A stretch of 64,000 bases of DNA from CAIWHR01 sp039931775 (GCA_039931775.1 JBDTRG010000065.1:11691-75690), one strand, 5' to 3'. Shown: positions 26,042-35,925, counted from the first letter of the stretch. Translations and numbers: made by a program. Notes: generated from the sequence alone by a model not told the origin.

Positions 26042-26920
26042 ATGTCCGCCGAACCCGAACCCGAATTTCCGCCCATCGTCCTGACGTTCGCCGCGTCGGA
26101 TCCGTCCGGTGGCGCCGGCTTGCAAGCCGACATCCTGACGCTCGCGAGCATGGGCTGCCATCCGCTGTCGGTCGTGACCGCGATCACCGTGCAAGACACC
26201 CTCGGCGTCGAAGGCATACAGTCGCTCGACGTCGAGTGGGTGGCCGACCAGGCGCGGTGCCTGCTCGAGGACATGCCGGTCGACGCCTTCAAGATCGGCG
26301 TGCTGGGGAGCGTCGAGATCGTCGCGGCGATCGCCGAAATAGTCTCCGATTATCCGGACGTTCCACTGGTGCTCGATCCGGTGCTCGCGTCGGGCCGCGG
26401 CGACGAATTCGCGACCGAGGAGATGATCGATGCGATCCGCGAGCTCCTGCTGCCGCACACGACGATCCTGACGCCGAACAGCATGGAGGCAAGGCGGCTC
26501 GCCGACGTCGACGACGACGACGAGGCGTCGCTCGCGCTTTGCGCCGAGCGCCTGATCGAAATGGGCGCGGCGCACGTGCTCATCACCGGCACTCACGAGG
26601 CGACCGTGGAGGTCGTCAACACGCTCTACGGCAAGAGCGGCGTCCTGCGCACCGACAGCTGGACGCGGCTTCCCGGCAGCTATCACGGCTCGGGATGCAC
26701 GCTCGCCTCGGCCATCGCGGCGATGCTCGCCAACGGGCTCGAATTGCCGGAGGCCGCGCGCGAGGCGCAGGAATACACGTGGCAGACGCTGAAGAAGGCG
26801 TATCGGCCGGGCATGGGCCAGCATCTGCCCGACCGGCTGTTCTGGGCGCGCGAGGAGTCCGACGCGCCGGCCGACGACGCCGCAGCGCCGCGCGGTTCCG
26901 ATGCCCACAGCCGGCACTGA
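26042..26920 (+). CDS. thiD: hydroxymethylpyrimidine/phosphomethylpyrimidine kinase
   Basis: 292 residues, ribokinase-like. Key segments are AASDPSGGAGLQADI near the N-terminus, VLDPVLASGRGDEF, TILTPNSMEARRL and GSYHGSGCTLASAIAA (anion hole and catalytic region). It phosphorylates HMP twice for thiamine synthesis. Its last 20 bp overlap thiE. In betaproteobacteria the rubredoxin/thiD divergent pair is common. Confidence 0.95.
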   Translation: MSAEPEPEFPPIVLTFAASDPSGGAGLQADILTLASMGCHPLSVVTAITVQDTLGVEGIQSLDVEWVADQARCLLEDMPVDAFKIGVLGSVEIVAAIAEIVSDYPDVPLVLDPVLASGRGDEFATEEMIDAIRELLLPHTTILTPNSMEARRLADVDDDDEASLALCAERLIEMGAAHVLITGTHEATVEVVNTLYGKSGVLRTDSWTRLPGSYHGSGCTLASAIAAMLANGLELPEAAREAQEYTWQTLKKAYRPGMGQHLPDRLFWAREESDAPADDAAAPRGSDAHSRH

Positions 26921-27581
26921 CGCGAGGCGACGCGCCCGCGCACTGCGGCTCGCCGGGCTCTACGCGATCACGCCCGACCTTGTCGACACCGCCCGGCTGG
27001 TCGCGCGCGTCGCGGCTGCGATCGACGGGGGCGCGCGCGCGATCCAGTACCGCAACAAGTCCGCCGACGCGGCGCAGCGGCGCGCGCAGGCGGCAGCGCT
27101 CGCGCAGGTCCGCGCGGCGCGCGGCGCGCTCTACATCGTCAACGACGACGCCGCGCTCGCGGCCGCGGTCGACGCCGACGGCGTGCACCTCGGCGAGGAT
27201 GACGGCGGCATCGAAGCCGCGCGGGAACTCGTCGGACCCGAGCGCATCATCGGCGTCTCCTGCTACAACCGCTTCGAGCTCGCGCAGGCCGCGGTGGCCG
27301 CGGGGGCGGACTACGTCGCGTTCGGCAGCTTTCATCGGTCGAGTGTCAAGCCCGACGCGCGCCGTGCCGAGATTTCGCTGCTCTCGCGGGCCAGATCGCT
27401 CGGCGTGCCCGTCGTCGCGATAGGCGGCATCACCGCCGCGAACGCACTCTCGATGTTCGCCGCGGGTGCGGACGCGGTGGCGGTGATCGCCGACGTGTTC
27501 GGCCACGACGAGCCTCGCGACGTAGCGTACGCGGCCCGCGCGATCGACTCGGTGTTTCGCACGGCGCGCGCGGGCGCCTGA
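26901..27581 (+). CDS. thiE: thiamine phosphate synthase
   Basis: 226 residues, a TIM barrel. Motifs include LYAITPD, IQYRNKS, IVNDDAALAAAVDADGVHLGEDD, DYVAFGSFHRSSVKP and VVAIGGITAANA. It couples HMP-PP with the thiazole phosphate. The first 15 or so residues overlap thiD and the true start may be slightly later. Confidence 0.94.
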   Translation: MPTAGTDARRRARALRLAGLYAITPDLVDTARLVARVAAAIDGGARAIQYRNKSADAAQRRAQAAALAQVRAARGALYIVNDDAALAAAVDADGVHLGEDDGGIEAARELVGPERIIGVSCYNRFELAQAAVAAGADYVAFGSFHRSSVKPDARRAEISLLSRARSLGVPVVAIGGITAANALSMFAAGADAVAVIADVFGHDEPRDVAYAARAIDSVFRTARAGA

Positions 27582-27595
27582 CGCGACGAACGACC

Positions 27596-28657
27596 ATGGC
27601 GAGGCGCGCGAGCATCATCGTGCGATCGATGGCACGGCCGGAATTGCAGGACGCGCTGGCCTCGCTTGCGGCGCAGACTCATCCGGACCTCGAAATCGTG
27701 CTTGTCGACGCGACCGGCGGACGGCATCCGGCGGCGCCGTCGTTCTGCGGTCCGCACGAGGTCCTGTTCGTCGGTGGTGTGACGCCGCGATCCCGGCCCG
27801 TCGCGGCCAATGCCGGGCTCGACGCAGCGACCGGCGATTACATCGGCTTCCTCGACGACGACGACCGCTTGCTGCCCGGTCACGTGTCGGGGCTCGCGGC
27901 AGCGCTGGACGCGCGGCCCGAATTTTCGGTCGCGTACGCGAAGGCGACCGAGGTCGACAGCGACGGGAAGACCGTCGGCGTGCGCGACGAACCGTTTTCG
28001 CGCGTGCTGCTGTTTCAGGATTCCTACGTGATGCTGCAAGCGGCCCTGTTCCGGCGTGAGCTTCGCGAAACCTGCCGCTTCGACGCGGCGTTCGACGTGT
28101 TCGAGGACTGGGATTTCTGGATCCAGGCGTCGAGGGTCACGGATTTTCTCCCGGTGGCGCAGGAAACCGTGATCTACCGGTCCGACCTCGGGCGATCCGG
28201 AATCGGCAGGGGGGCCAACCGCGATCCGGCCATCGTCGAAACGTACCGGCGCCGCATCGCGGCAAAGTGGCGCGAGGATGGCGAGCGCACGATGCGCGAG
28301 CTGGACGAACGCTTCGATACGGCGTGGTCGTGCTTCGCCGACGGCGATCGAATCGGCGCGGACGCCGCCGCCCGCGAGGTCCTCGATCACTACCGCTTCC
28401 ACGTAGGTGCGCTGACCCTGGCCGGAACCCTGGCTGCGCTGCGCGGCGAATTCGCGCAGGCGTCCGCGCACTTCGCGTTGGCCGCGCGCGAAAGCCCGGC
28501 GGACGCGGACGTCCACTTCAATCTCGCTCAGGCACTGGAGCGCGAGGGTCGCGCGGCCGACGCGGCGTCGGCCTATCGGCGCGTCCTGGAGTTGGATCCG
28601 GCGCATTCGCACGCGCGAGCGCGGCTCGCGCTCGTCGAGCCGATCAAGCCCGCGTGA
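27596..28657 (+). CDS. GT2-family glycosyltransferase with C-terminal TPR segment
   Basis: 353 residues. The GT-A domain (about 1-230) has ASIIVRS at the start and the DxD-type metal/sugar-nucleotide motif LDDDDRLLPGH near residue 85. The C-terminal 120 residues are helical, with TPR-like VHFNLAQALEREGRAADAA repeats. It probably transfers a sugar from a nucleotide donor; the acceptor is unknown. The fusion of GT2 and TPR fits with the TPR glycosyltransferases elsewhere in the window. It is convergent with the WbsX-like gene, with the stops adjacent. Confidence 0.82.
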   Translation: MARRASIIVRSMARPELQDALASLAAQTHPDLEIVLVDATGGRHPAAPSFCGPHEVLFVGGVTPRSRPVAANAGLDAATGDYIGFLDDDDRLLPGHVSGLAAALDARPEFSVAYAKATEVDSDGKTVGVRDEPFSRVLLFQDSYVMLQAALFRRELRETCRFDAAFDVFEDWDFWIQASRVTDFLPVAQETVIYRSDLGRSGIGRGANRDPAIVETYRRRIAAKWREDGERTMRELDERFDTAWSCFADGDRIGADAAAREVLDHYRFHVGALTLAGTLAALRGEFAQASAHFALAARESPADADVHFNLAQALEREGRAADAASAYRRVLELDPAHSHARARLALVEPIKPA

Positions 28658-29800
28658 TCAACGGCGCTCGCCGTCGGCGAGCGCGCGCTGCGTCGCCTCG
28701 AGGTAGGCGTGCCCGAACGCCTCGTCGGGCTCGAGGTGGCAGCCCTCGGCCCACTCGTTCCACGCGTTGATGAATACAAGGCGCTGTTCGGGCGGGTGGC
28801 GCACCGCCGTTTGCGCGACCACTGCCGTCAGCCATCGCTGGTAGTTCGCCGGATGGACGTTGACGAACACGTGCCCGTTCTTCGGCAGACGCGGCGTGTT
28901 GTCCCATCCGGTCATTACGCCGCGGAAAAGCGGAAAAGCCGGCACCGCGCGCGCGATCGCGGACTTTGCCGTCTGCACGTAATCCCAGACCGCGACCGAG
29001 AGGCCGGGTTCGTAGAACGTGACCGGCGGCGAAACCTCGCCGACGTCGAAGCCGTGCGGCGGAAACTCGACCCCCGCGTCGAAGCCCCAATCGGTGGGCG
29101 GCGGCATGCCCGGCAGTTGAACGCAGGCGAGGAACGGATCCTCGATGCGCGCGCGCCGGGCCTCCTCGCGAAAGCGCAGCGCGAACGCGCGCGGATCGGG
29201 GAGGGAGTTCGCGCGGTAGACGACGAAGAGCGGCCGCCCCTCGACGCGGATGTAGCGCGCGTCGCGAAAAAGCGGCGCGAGATCGGCAAAGAGGCGCCGG
29301 TCTGCGTCGGGTGAATACTCCTGGGCGACCAGGATGTCGTCGTCGTGGCCGTCCCAGCGGCGTGTCCAGGGCTCGTTCGCCCAGCACACGCAGAAGGGGA
29401 AGTCCGGTTCACCGCTCGCATGGACTTCGTCGAGCGGACGGGCCAGCAGACGCCGTCCGTTGAACCAGTAGTAGTAGTAACAAAAGCCGTGAATGCCGTA
29501 GCGGCGCGCGAGCGCGGCTTGCGCGATTCGCGTCTCCGCGACGCGCAGGTCGCAATAGCCGAGATCCGCCGGCAGGTGGGGCTGATAGTGCCCGGCGAAC
29601 AGCGGCCGGGCGCGCACGACGTTGCGCCATTCGGTGAACCCGGTGCCCCACCACGCATCGTTTTCCGGGATCGGATGGAACTGGGGCAGGTAGAAAGCGA
29701 TCAGACGGGTGTCGATGTCGGGCATAGAGAGGCGCGAAGCAGCGGGCGCCCGGGTCCACAGGCGTCGGGCAGCGGCGACGGTTCGCCGCAGGAAACGCAC
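28658..29800 (-). CDS. WbsX-like (GH99-related) protein
   Basis: 380 residues. The family signature IAFYLPQFHPIPENDAWWG is followed by GFTEW, YGIHGFCYYYYWF, FCVCWANEPWTRRWDG and FINAWNEWAEGCHLEPD. This matches the WbsX family found in O-antigen and rhamnan clusters, which is related to GH99 glycosidases. GTG 29800 is used; ATG at 29725 (MPDIDTRLIAFYLP) is an equally good start. It may trim or build a surface glycan. Confidence 0.85.
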   Translation of the reverse strand: MRFLRRTVAAARRLWTRAPAASRLSMPDIDTRLIAFYLPQFHPIPENDAWWGTGFTEWRNVVRARPLFAGHYQPHLPADLGYCDLRVAETRIAQAALARRYGIHGFCYYYYWFNGRRLLARPLDEVHASGEPDFPFCVCWANEPWTRRWDGHDDDILVAQEYSPDADRRLFADLAPLFRDARYIRVEGRPLFVVYRANSLPDPRAFALRFREEARRARIEDPFLACVQLPGMPPPTDWGFDAGVEFPPHGFDVGEVSPPVTFYEPGLSVAVWDYVQTAKSAIARAVPAFPLFRGVMTGWDNTPRLPKNGHVFVNVHPANYQRWLTAVVAQTAVRHPPEQRLVFINAWNEWAEGCHLEPDEAFGHAYLEATQRALADGERR

Positions 29801-29848
29801 GCAAAGCCTTGATTCGTGCGGCGAAAACGCGATATAGGCGCAGTCTCC

Positions 29849-31585
29849 ATGGTATCATCACCGGTCGATTTTTGTGCGGCGGACCCCGTGAACGCACCCC
29901 AAAGAATGCGGCTGGGCGAGATTCTGATCGCGCGCGGAAAGCTCGACGCCGCCGGCGTGGAGCGCGCCCTCCGATTGCAGCAGGAAAGCGGCGAGCGGCT
30001 GGGCACGCTGCTCGTCACGCTCGGCCTCTGCGCGCAGCGCGACGTGTCCGAAGCGCTCGCGGTGCAACTCAACTTGCCGCTCCTCGACACCGCCGGCTAC
30101 CCGGAGTTCCCGATTCTCGAAGAACGCATGTCCGCGCGCTTCCTCCGCGAAGCCCGCGCGCTGCCCGTGCGCGAGGACGAGACCGAGGTCTCGCTCGCGA
30201 TGGCCGACCCGACCGATGAATACACGATCGGCGCGTTCAGGATGGTGACCGGCCGTGACGTGAAACCGATGGTCGCCATCCCATCGGAGCTCGAGGCCGC
30301 GCTGGAACGCCTCTATGGCGCCGGGCGAACGGCGGTCGGCCAGATCGTCGGCGACGTCGAGCAGCGCGACGAACTCGCCTTCGACGCCGACGTCCAGCAT
30401 CTGAAGGATCTCGCGTCCGAAGCCCCCGTCATCCGCCTCGTCTCCCTCATCATCACCAACGCGCTCGAGGCGCGCGCCTCGGACATTCACGTCGAGCCGT
30501 TCGAGAATCGCCTCGCGGTTCGCCACCGGATCGATGGCGTGCTGCACGAGGTCGAATCGCCGCCGCGAAGGTTCTCGGCGGCCGTGATCTCGCGGATCAA
30601 GATCATGGCGAACCTCGACATCGCCGAGCGCCGCCTGCCGCAGGACGGGCGCATCCGGCTGCGCGTCCAGGGGAAGGAGATCGACCTTCGCGTATCGACG
30701 GTGCCGACGATGCACGGCGAATCGGTCGTGCTGCGGATACTGGACAAGGGTGGCGTCGCGCTCGACTTCGCGCGCTTGGGATTCGAGGACGACATCCTCG
30801 CGCGGTTCCTTGACGTGCTCGTCCAGCCGCACGGCATCCTGCTCGTCACCGGGCCGACGGGCTCCGGCAAGACGACCACACTCTATACAGCGCTCGAGCG
30901 CCTCAACCAGCCCGACGTCAAGATCCTGACCGTCGAGGATCCCGTCGAGTACCAGATGCCCGGCATCAACCAGATCCAGGTGAAGCCGCAGATCAATCTC
31001 ACGTTCGCGAACGCGCTGCGCTCCATCGTGCGGCAGGATCCCGACGTGATCATGATCGGCGAGATTCGCGATCTGGAAACCGCCGAGATCGCGGTCCAGT
31101 CGGCGCTGACCGGCCACCTCGTACTGTCGACCGTGCATACGAACGATGCGGCGAGCACCGTCAACCGGCTTCTCGACATGGGGATCGAGGACTACCTGCT
31201 GACGTCCACCGTCATCGGCATCCTCGCGCAGCGGCTCGTGCGTACGCTGTGCCAGCACTGCAAGGAGCCGCACGTCGCGCTGCCGGAGATCGTCCAGCAG
31301 ATGGGCCTCGCACGATTCACGAGCGAGAAGAAGATCACGCTGTACCAGCCCAAGGGCTGTCCGCAATGTTCGCAGACCGGCTATTCGGGTCGGATCAGTA
31401 TCATGGAAATGCTGCCGGTCACCGACCCGCTGCGGAGCCTCGTGATGAAGCACGCGACGGCGACCGATCTGCGCAATCAGGCGATCAGCGAAGGCATGTT
31501 GACGATGTACGAGGACGGCCTGCGAAAGGCCGTCCGCGGCATCACCACATTCGAGGAAGTGCTCCGCGTCACGCGCGAGGGCTAG
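29849..31585 (+). CDS. gspE: type II secretion ATPase GspE
   Basis: 578 residues. Order: an N1E-like domain (RMRLGEILIARGKL), an N2 domain, then the RecA-like ATPase with Walker A GPTGSGKTTT (Lys341), an Asp box, Walker B and a His box around LTGHLVLSTVHTND. A zinc tetracysteine follows (CQHC and CPQC). It powers pseudopilus assembly from the cytoplasmic side. The start may instead be GTG 29888, just before the conserved RLGEIL. First gene of an 11-gene gsp operon; a weak TTGATT/TATAGG promoter lies at 29809-29838. Confidence 0.95.
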   Translation: MVSSPVDFCAADPVNAPQRMRLGEILIARGKLDAAGVERALRLQQESGERLGTLLVTLGLCAQRDVSEALAVQLNLPLLDTAGYPEFPILEERMSARFLREARALPVREDETEVSLAMADPTDEYTIGAFRMVTGRDVKPMVAIPSELEAALERLYGAGRTAVGQIVGDVEQRDELAFDADVQHLKDLASEAPVIRLVSLIITNALEARASDIHVEPFENRLAVRHRIDGVLHEVESPPRRFSAAVISRIKIMANLDIAERRLPQDGRIRLRVQGKEIDLRVSTVPTMHGESVVLRILDKGGVALDFARLGFEDDILARFLDVLVQPHGILLVTGPTGSGKTTTLYTALERLNQPDVKILTVEDPVEYQMPGINQIQVKPQINLTFANALRSIVRQDPDVIMIGEIRDLETAEIAVQSALTGHLVLSTVHTNDAASTVNRLLDMGIEDYLLTSTVIGILAQRLVRTLCQHCKEPHVALPEIVQQMGLARFTSEKKITLYQPKGCPQCSQTGYSGRISIMEMLPVTDPLRSLVMKHATATDLRNQAISEGMLTMYEDGLRKAVRGITTFEEVLRVTREG

Positions 31586-31596
31586 GTCGCGATCCG

Positions 31597-32856
31597 ATGC
31601 CCGTCTTTCGATACAAGGCCGTCGATGCTGCGGGAGACCTCGCGACCGGCGAGATCGAAGCCGCCAACGAAGGCGAGATCGTCGATCGGCTGCGCGACCA
31701 GGGCATGATGCCGATGCAGGTGGCCCGCGCCGCTGCCGGCGCGTTGGCACCCGCTGCCCATCGCGCGGACCCGCGAGACGGAAAGCCCCGCGGGAAGCTC
31801 TTCGGCCGGTGGGTGCCGAAAACCGTGTCGCGCGACCAGCTGCTCGCGATCACGCGCGAGCTCGCCACGCTGATGCGCGCAGGGTTGCCGCTCGACCGTG
31901 CGCTCGAGGTGCTGATCGGGCTCGCCGATTCGCCGCCCGCCGCGGCGCTTTTGCAGCAGGTGCGCGACGACGTTCGCGGGGGCAAGTCGCTGTCGCAGGC
32001 GCTCGAAGTGCGGCGCGACGTGTTCTCGCGCTTCTACGTCAACATCGTGCGCGCGGGCGAGGCCGGCGGTGCGCTCGGCGTCGTGCTTACGCGCCTCGCC
32101 GACACGATGGAGCGCAACAAGGAATTGCGCGAGTCCGTGAAATCGGCGTTGATCTACCCGACGATCCTGATCGGTGTCGCGGTAATGTCGGTCCTCGTGC
32201 TGCTGGTGTGGGTCGTGCCGCAATTCGAGCAGACGTTCGCGCAGGCGGGCAAGGCGCTGCCGTTCGCAACACAGGTCGTCGTCGTCGTCGGCACGACGCT
32301 CAAGAAGTGGTGGTGGGCCGGCGTGTTGCTTGTCCTCGTCGCCGTCGCCTGGGTGCGCCGGCTGCTGCGCAAGCCGTCGGTGCGTGCGCGCTGGGATGCG
32401 CAGGTGCTGCGCCTGCCGCTCGTTGGCGACCTCGTCCTGAAGGTCGAGGTGGCGCGGTTTTCGCGGACGCTGGCGACGTTGCTGGGCAATGGCGTGACGT
32501 TGCTCGCGGGCCTCGCGATCGTCAAGGAGACGCTCGGCAACGTCGTGCTCGCCGGCGCGCTCGACGGCGTGGTCGCGCGGTTGCGCGAAGGCAAGGGATT
32601 CGGAAAGCCTCTCGACGAGACCGGCCTCTATCCGAAGCTCGCCGTGCAGATGATCCTGGTCGGCGAGGAATCGGGCCGGATCGAGGAAATGCTGAATCGC
32701 GTTGCCGAGGTCTACGATCGCGAAGTGGCGATGGCGATCAAGCGCTTCCTCTCGGTGCTGGAGCCGGCGCTGATCCTTTCGCTTGCCGTGATGATCGGCG
32801 GCATCGTCTTCTCGATCCTGCTCGGCGTGATGGGCATGAGCGAACTTGTCCAGTAA
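31597..32856 (+). CDS. gspF: type II secretion inner-membrane platform protein GspF
   Basis: 419 residues. The N-terminus MPVFRYKAVDAAG is typical. Two homologous cytoplasmic domains and three membrane helices are visible (TILIGVAVMSVLVLLVWVVP, a second at about 230-250 and a final helix near the C-terminus). It is the platform for pseudopilus extension by GspE. Confidence 0.95.
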   Translation: MPVFRYKAVDAAGDLATGEIEAANEGEIVDRLRDQGMMPMQVARAAAGALAPAAHRADPRDGKPRGKLFGRWVPKTVSRDQLLAITRELATLMRAGLPLDRALEVLIGLADSPPAAALLQQVRDDVRGGKSLSQALEVRRDVFSRFYVNIVRAGEAGGALGVVLTRLADTMERNKELRESVKSALIYPTILIGVAVMSVLVLLVWVVPQFEQTFAQAGKALPFATQVVVVVGTTLKKWWWAGVLLVLVAVAWVRRLLRKPSVRARWDAQVLRLPLVGDLVLKVEVARFSRTLATLLGNGVTLLAGLAIVKETLGNVVLAGALDGVVARLREGKGFGKPLDETGLYPKLAVQMILVGEESGRIEEMLNRVAEVYDREVAMAIKRFLSVLEPALILSLAVMIGGIVFSILLGVMGMSELVQ

Positions 32857-32933
32857 CCCGTGTCTAAGCTCTTCCGCCGCGCTTGAGCCTCGCGCCGGCG
32901 GCCTGCGGGCGACGCCCCGTCAAAGGAAAACGG

Positions 32934-33365
32934 ATGAATCGAAGCGTACAGAAGCGTAACGCCGGCATGACGCTGATCGAAATTCTCGTCGTGCTGGTGC
33001 TGATCGGCGTGGTGCTCGGCATCGTTGGCGGAAATTTCATCGGCAAGGGCGAAAAGGCCAAGGCCGACGCGGCGAAGATCGAGATCAGCCAGATCGGGCA
33101 GACGCTCGACCTCTACAAGCTCGAGATCGGACGATATCCGACGACGCAGGAAGGTCTGCAGGCGCTCATCGCGGCACCGGCCGGCGTCACCAACTGGAAC
33201 GGCCCGTACTGGAAGCGTCCCACCGTGCCGAAGGATCCGTGGGGCAACGAGTACAAGTACGTCTCGCCGGCGCAAAACGCGCCCTACGAGATCGTCTCCC
33301 TCGGCGCGGACGGCAAGGAGGGCGGCGAAGGGCCGAACCGGGATCTGTCGAGCACCCAGCAATGA
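32934..33365 (+). CDS. gspG: major pseudopilin GspG
   Basis: 143 residues. The prepilin peptidase site is Gly before MTLIEILVVLVLIG, with Glu at +5. The C-terminal half holds the GspG signature around LDLYKLEIGRYPTTQEGL and NPYGN-like DPWGNEY, with the calcium-site loop. Forms the main shaft of the pseudopilus. ATG 32934 is preceded by an AAAGGA ribosome site. Confidence 0.96.
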   Translation: MNRSVQKRNAGMTLIEILVVLVLIGVVLGIVGGNFIGKGEKAKADAAKIEISQIGQTLDLYKLEIGRYPTTQEGLQALIAAPAGVTNWNGPYWKRPTVPKDPWGNEYKYVSPAQNAPYEIVSLGADGKEGGEGPNRDLSSTQQ

Positions 33366-33844
33366 ACGTTTGCGCGCCCGTCCGGTCGAAGCCCGCACGG
33401 CGCGCCGCAGTGTCCGGGGTCACGCTGCTCGAACTCCTGATCGTGCTGTCGATCATGGCGATCGTCGCAGCGCTGGTGCTGCCGATGTTCGGCGGCGAAG
33501 GCGTGTCGACCAGCGAACTCAAGGGCGCTGCGCGGCAGGTCGCCGCGGGATTGCGCGTTGCGCGTAGCGAAGCGCTCGCCACCAGACAGGACACGCGTGT
33601 CCTCCTCGACCTCGAGCAACGTACCTTCCGGATCGATCGCGACGCCCATGTGCATGCGCTTCCGCAGAAGATCGACGTGAAACTCTTTACGGCCCAAAGC
33701 GATCTCGTCAGCGACAAGGTCGGCGCGATCCGCTTTTTCGCAGACGGCGGGTCGAACGGCGGACGCGTCACGCTTGCCGCAGGTTCGCGCAAGTTCGACA
33801 TCGACATCGATTGGCTGACCGGCCGAGTCGCGATTCAGGACTGA
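33362..33844 (+). CDS. gspH: minor pseudopilin GspH
   Basis: 160 residues. Prepilin site Gly-VTLLELLIVLSIMA with Glu at +5, then a beta-rich domain with ELKGAARQVAAGLRVARSEA typical of the GspH/FimT family. The ATG overlaps the gspG stop. Confidence 0.92.
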   Translation: MNVCAPVRSKPARRAAVSGVTLLELLIVLSIMAIVAALVLPMFGGEGVSTSELKGAARQVAAGLRVARSEALATRQDTRVLLDLEQRTFRIDRDAHVHALPQKIDVKLFTAQSDLVSDKVGAIRFFADGGSNGGRVTLAAGSRKFDIDIDWLTGRVAIQD

Positions 33845-33851
33845 CACTGCG

Positions 33852-34286
33852 ATGCAACGCCGACCTGCGCCATGCGACGAGAGCGGATTTTCCCTGCTCG
33901 AAGTGCTCGTCGCCTTCGTGATCCTGTCGCTGGTCGCGACCGCGCTGTTCCGGCTATTCTCCGGCGCGCTCGGCAATGCGTCGGCCGCCGAAGATTACAG
34001 CCGGGCGGTGCTGGTCGCGGAGAGCGTCCTCGCCGAGGCCGCCGCCGTGGCGCCGCTGGTCGAGGCCACGAATGCCGGGTCGGCGGACGACGGACGCATT
34101 GCCTGGGCCACGCGCACCTCGACCTATTCGCCGCCGGGTGTGTCGCCGGATCTCGAGCTCGCGGCGCAGACGATGGCCGTCCGGCTGTTTCGCATCACCG
34201 CGGAGGTCACGTTCGCCGCGCCGTCCGGCGGGCAGCGCACGTACGCGCTCGCGACGACGCGCATCGGGCTGAGGGACTCGCGATGA
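33852..34286 (+). CDS. gspI: minor pseudopilin GspI
   Basis: 144 residues. Prepilin site Gly-FSLLEVLVAFVILS with Glu at +5, then the short GspI globular domain. Forms the tip complex with GspJ and GspK. The stop overlaps the gspJ start. Confidence 0.92.
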   Translation: MQRRPAPCDESGFSLLEVLVAFVILSLVATALFRLFSGALGNASAAEDYSRAVLVAESVLAEAAAVAPLVEATNAGSADDGRIAWATRTSTYSPPGVSPDLELAAQTMAVRLFRITAEVTFAAPSGGQRTYALATTRIGLRDSR

Positions 34287-34969
34287 GGCCGGCGCCGGCA
34301 CATGCGCGCGGTTTCACGCTCGTCGAGCTCACGGTCGCGCTCGTGCTGATGGCGGGAATGGCCGCGGTGCTCTATGGCTCGCTCTCGCTGGCCGCGCGAA
34401 CCTGGGACAGCGGCGAGGCCAAGACGCTGCAGGTTTCCGACATGCGCACCACGCAGACGTACCTTCGCGCGCAGCTCGAAGCGCAGTATCCGCAGCGACT
34501 GTGGAAGGTGGCCGGATTTCCGCTGCTGTTCGGAGGCGATCGCGACGAGATTCACTATGCCGCCGTGCTTCCGACCCGCGTTGTCGAGGGCGGTGTCTAC
34601 CTCTTCCGCGTCGCGATCGTGCGCAACGGCGACAAATCCCAGCTCGTTCAGGAACGCCTGGTCCCCGACGTCAACGCCCTGCAGGAACCGGAGTTTCGCG
34701 ATGCCGAGCGTTCGGTGCTCGCCGACGGCATCTCCGAGTTGCGGATCGGCTACTTCGGCCGCGACGCCGATGCGGCCGACACCGACGCGCCGTCGTGGCG
34801 GGACCAATGGGACGACAAGCAGCGGCTGCCGCTGCTCGTGCGGATCGACGTGAAGCCCGAGAAGGGCGTGCCTTGGCCGACGCTCCTCGTCGAGCCGCGA
34901 CGCGCGCTCGAGTCGGGTTGCCCCGCCTGGGACCCCGCGGGAAAGCGCTGCCTGAGGGCGAGCGGATGA
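34283..34969 (+). CDS. gspJ: minor pseudopilin GspJ
   Basis: 228 residues. Prepilin site Gly-FTLVELTVALVLMA with Glu at +5 and a larger beta-rich domain. GspJ is part of the tip trimer. ATGA overlaps on both sides show tight coupling. Confidence 0.92.
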   Translation: MRPAPAHARGFTLVELTVALVLMAGMAAVLYGSLSLAARTWDSGEAKTLQVSDMRTTQTYLRAQLEAQYPQRLWKVAGFPLLFGGDRDEIHYAAVLPTRVVEGGVYLFRVAIVRNGDKSQLVQERLVPDVNALQEPEFRDAERSVLADGISELRIGYFGRDADAADTDAPSWRDQWDDKQRLPLLVRIDVKPEKGVPWPTLLVEPRRALESGCPAWDPAGKRCLRASG

Positions 34970-35925
34970 GCAGACGGGCCTCCTCCTCCCAACGCGGTAT
35001 CGCCCTCATCGCGGTGCTGTGGCTCACGGTGCTGCTGACCGTGATCGCGAGCGGATTCGCGTACAGCATGCGCGGCGAGGCCCTCGCGGCGCGCAACACG
35101 ATGTCGCTCGCGCAGGCGCGCGCGGCGGCGGACGGCGCGGTCGAGCGCGTGGCCTTCGAGCTGTCGCGGCAGCGCACGCTGGCGGACGTGTGGCTCCCCG
35201 ACGGTCAGCCGCGCGCCTGGACGGATGGCGACATCGCGATCACCGCGACGGCCATCGACGAGGCCGGTCGCATCGACATCAATCTCGCCGCCGATCCGCT
35301 GCTGAAGGGTCTCTTGCAAAACGTCGGCGGACTCGATCCGGAATCTGCGGAGCAGGTGCTGGAAGCGATCCTCGACTGGCGCGACCCCGACGATTTGCGC
35401 CGGCCGAACGGCGCCGAGGCTCCCGAATACCGGGCGGCCGGTCTCAAGTACGTACCGACCAATGGGCGCTTTGAGACCGCCGGAGAGCTGCAGCGCGTGC
35501 TGGGCGTGACCCCGGGACTGATGGCAAAGATCGCCGACAGCCTGACCACCTATTCGCGCCAGCGTGGGTTCAATCCGGCGACGGCCACGCGCAACGTCCT
35601 GCTGGCGGTGCCGGGGATCACACCCGAGCAGGTCGATGCGTACATCAACGACCGGCGCGAAGCGATCGCCAATCGGCTCCCCATTCCCCCCCTTCCGGCC
35701 GCGCAGGGCTTCGCCACGAGCCCGTCACCCGCGTGGCGAATCCACGCCGAGGCGGTGGCGCCCGATGGTGTAACCTTCGCCCGCGACGCCGTGCTGCGTC
35801 CGCAGGGCGACCTGCGTCAGCCGATGATCGTGCTCCTCTGGCAGGAGGGCGTGGCCGCTCCGCGACCCGGAGCCGGTTCCGCGACCGAAAACGCGATGCA
35901 AAACGATGGAACGAACAAGCCCTGA
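34966..35925 (+). CDS. gspK: minor pseudopilin GspK
   Basis: 319 residues. The N-terminus Gly-IALIAVLWLTVLLTVIASG lacks Glu at +5, as expected for GspK, which caps the pseudopilus. The large alpha domain contains the ILDWRDPDDLRRPNGAE segment of the calcium-binding region. The end overlaps gspL by 20 bp. Confidence 0.93.
   Translation: MSRRASSSQRGIALIAVLWLTVLLTVIASGFAYSMRGEALAARNTMSLAQARAAADGAVERVAFELSRQRTLADVWLPDGQPRAWTDGDIAITATAIDEAGRIDINLAADPLLKGLLQNVGGLDPESAEQVLEAILDWRDPDDLRRPNGAEAPEYRAAGLKYVPTNGRFETAGELQRVLGVTPGLMAKIADSLTTYSRQRGFNPATATRNVLLAVPGITPEQVDAYINDRREAIANRLPIPPLPAAQGFATSPSPAWRIHAEAVAPDGVTFARDAVLRPQGDLRQPMIVLLWQEGVAAPRPGAGSATENAMQNDGTNKP

Noticed and set aside
29858..31750. 630-codon open frame antisense to gspE and gspF
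   Set aside because: Composition (Arg/His/Asp-rich) is that of a GC-rich antisense frame, with no family motif; gspE/gspF are certain.
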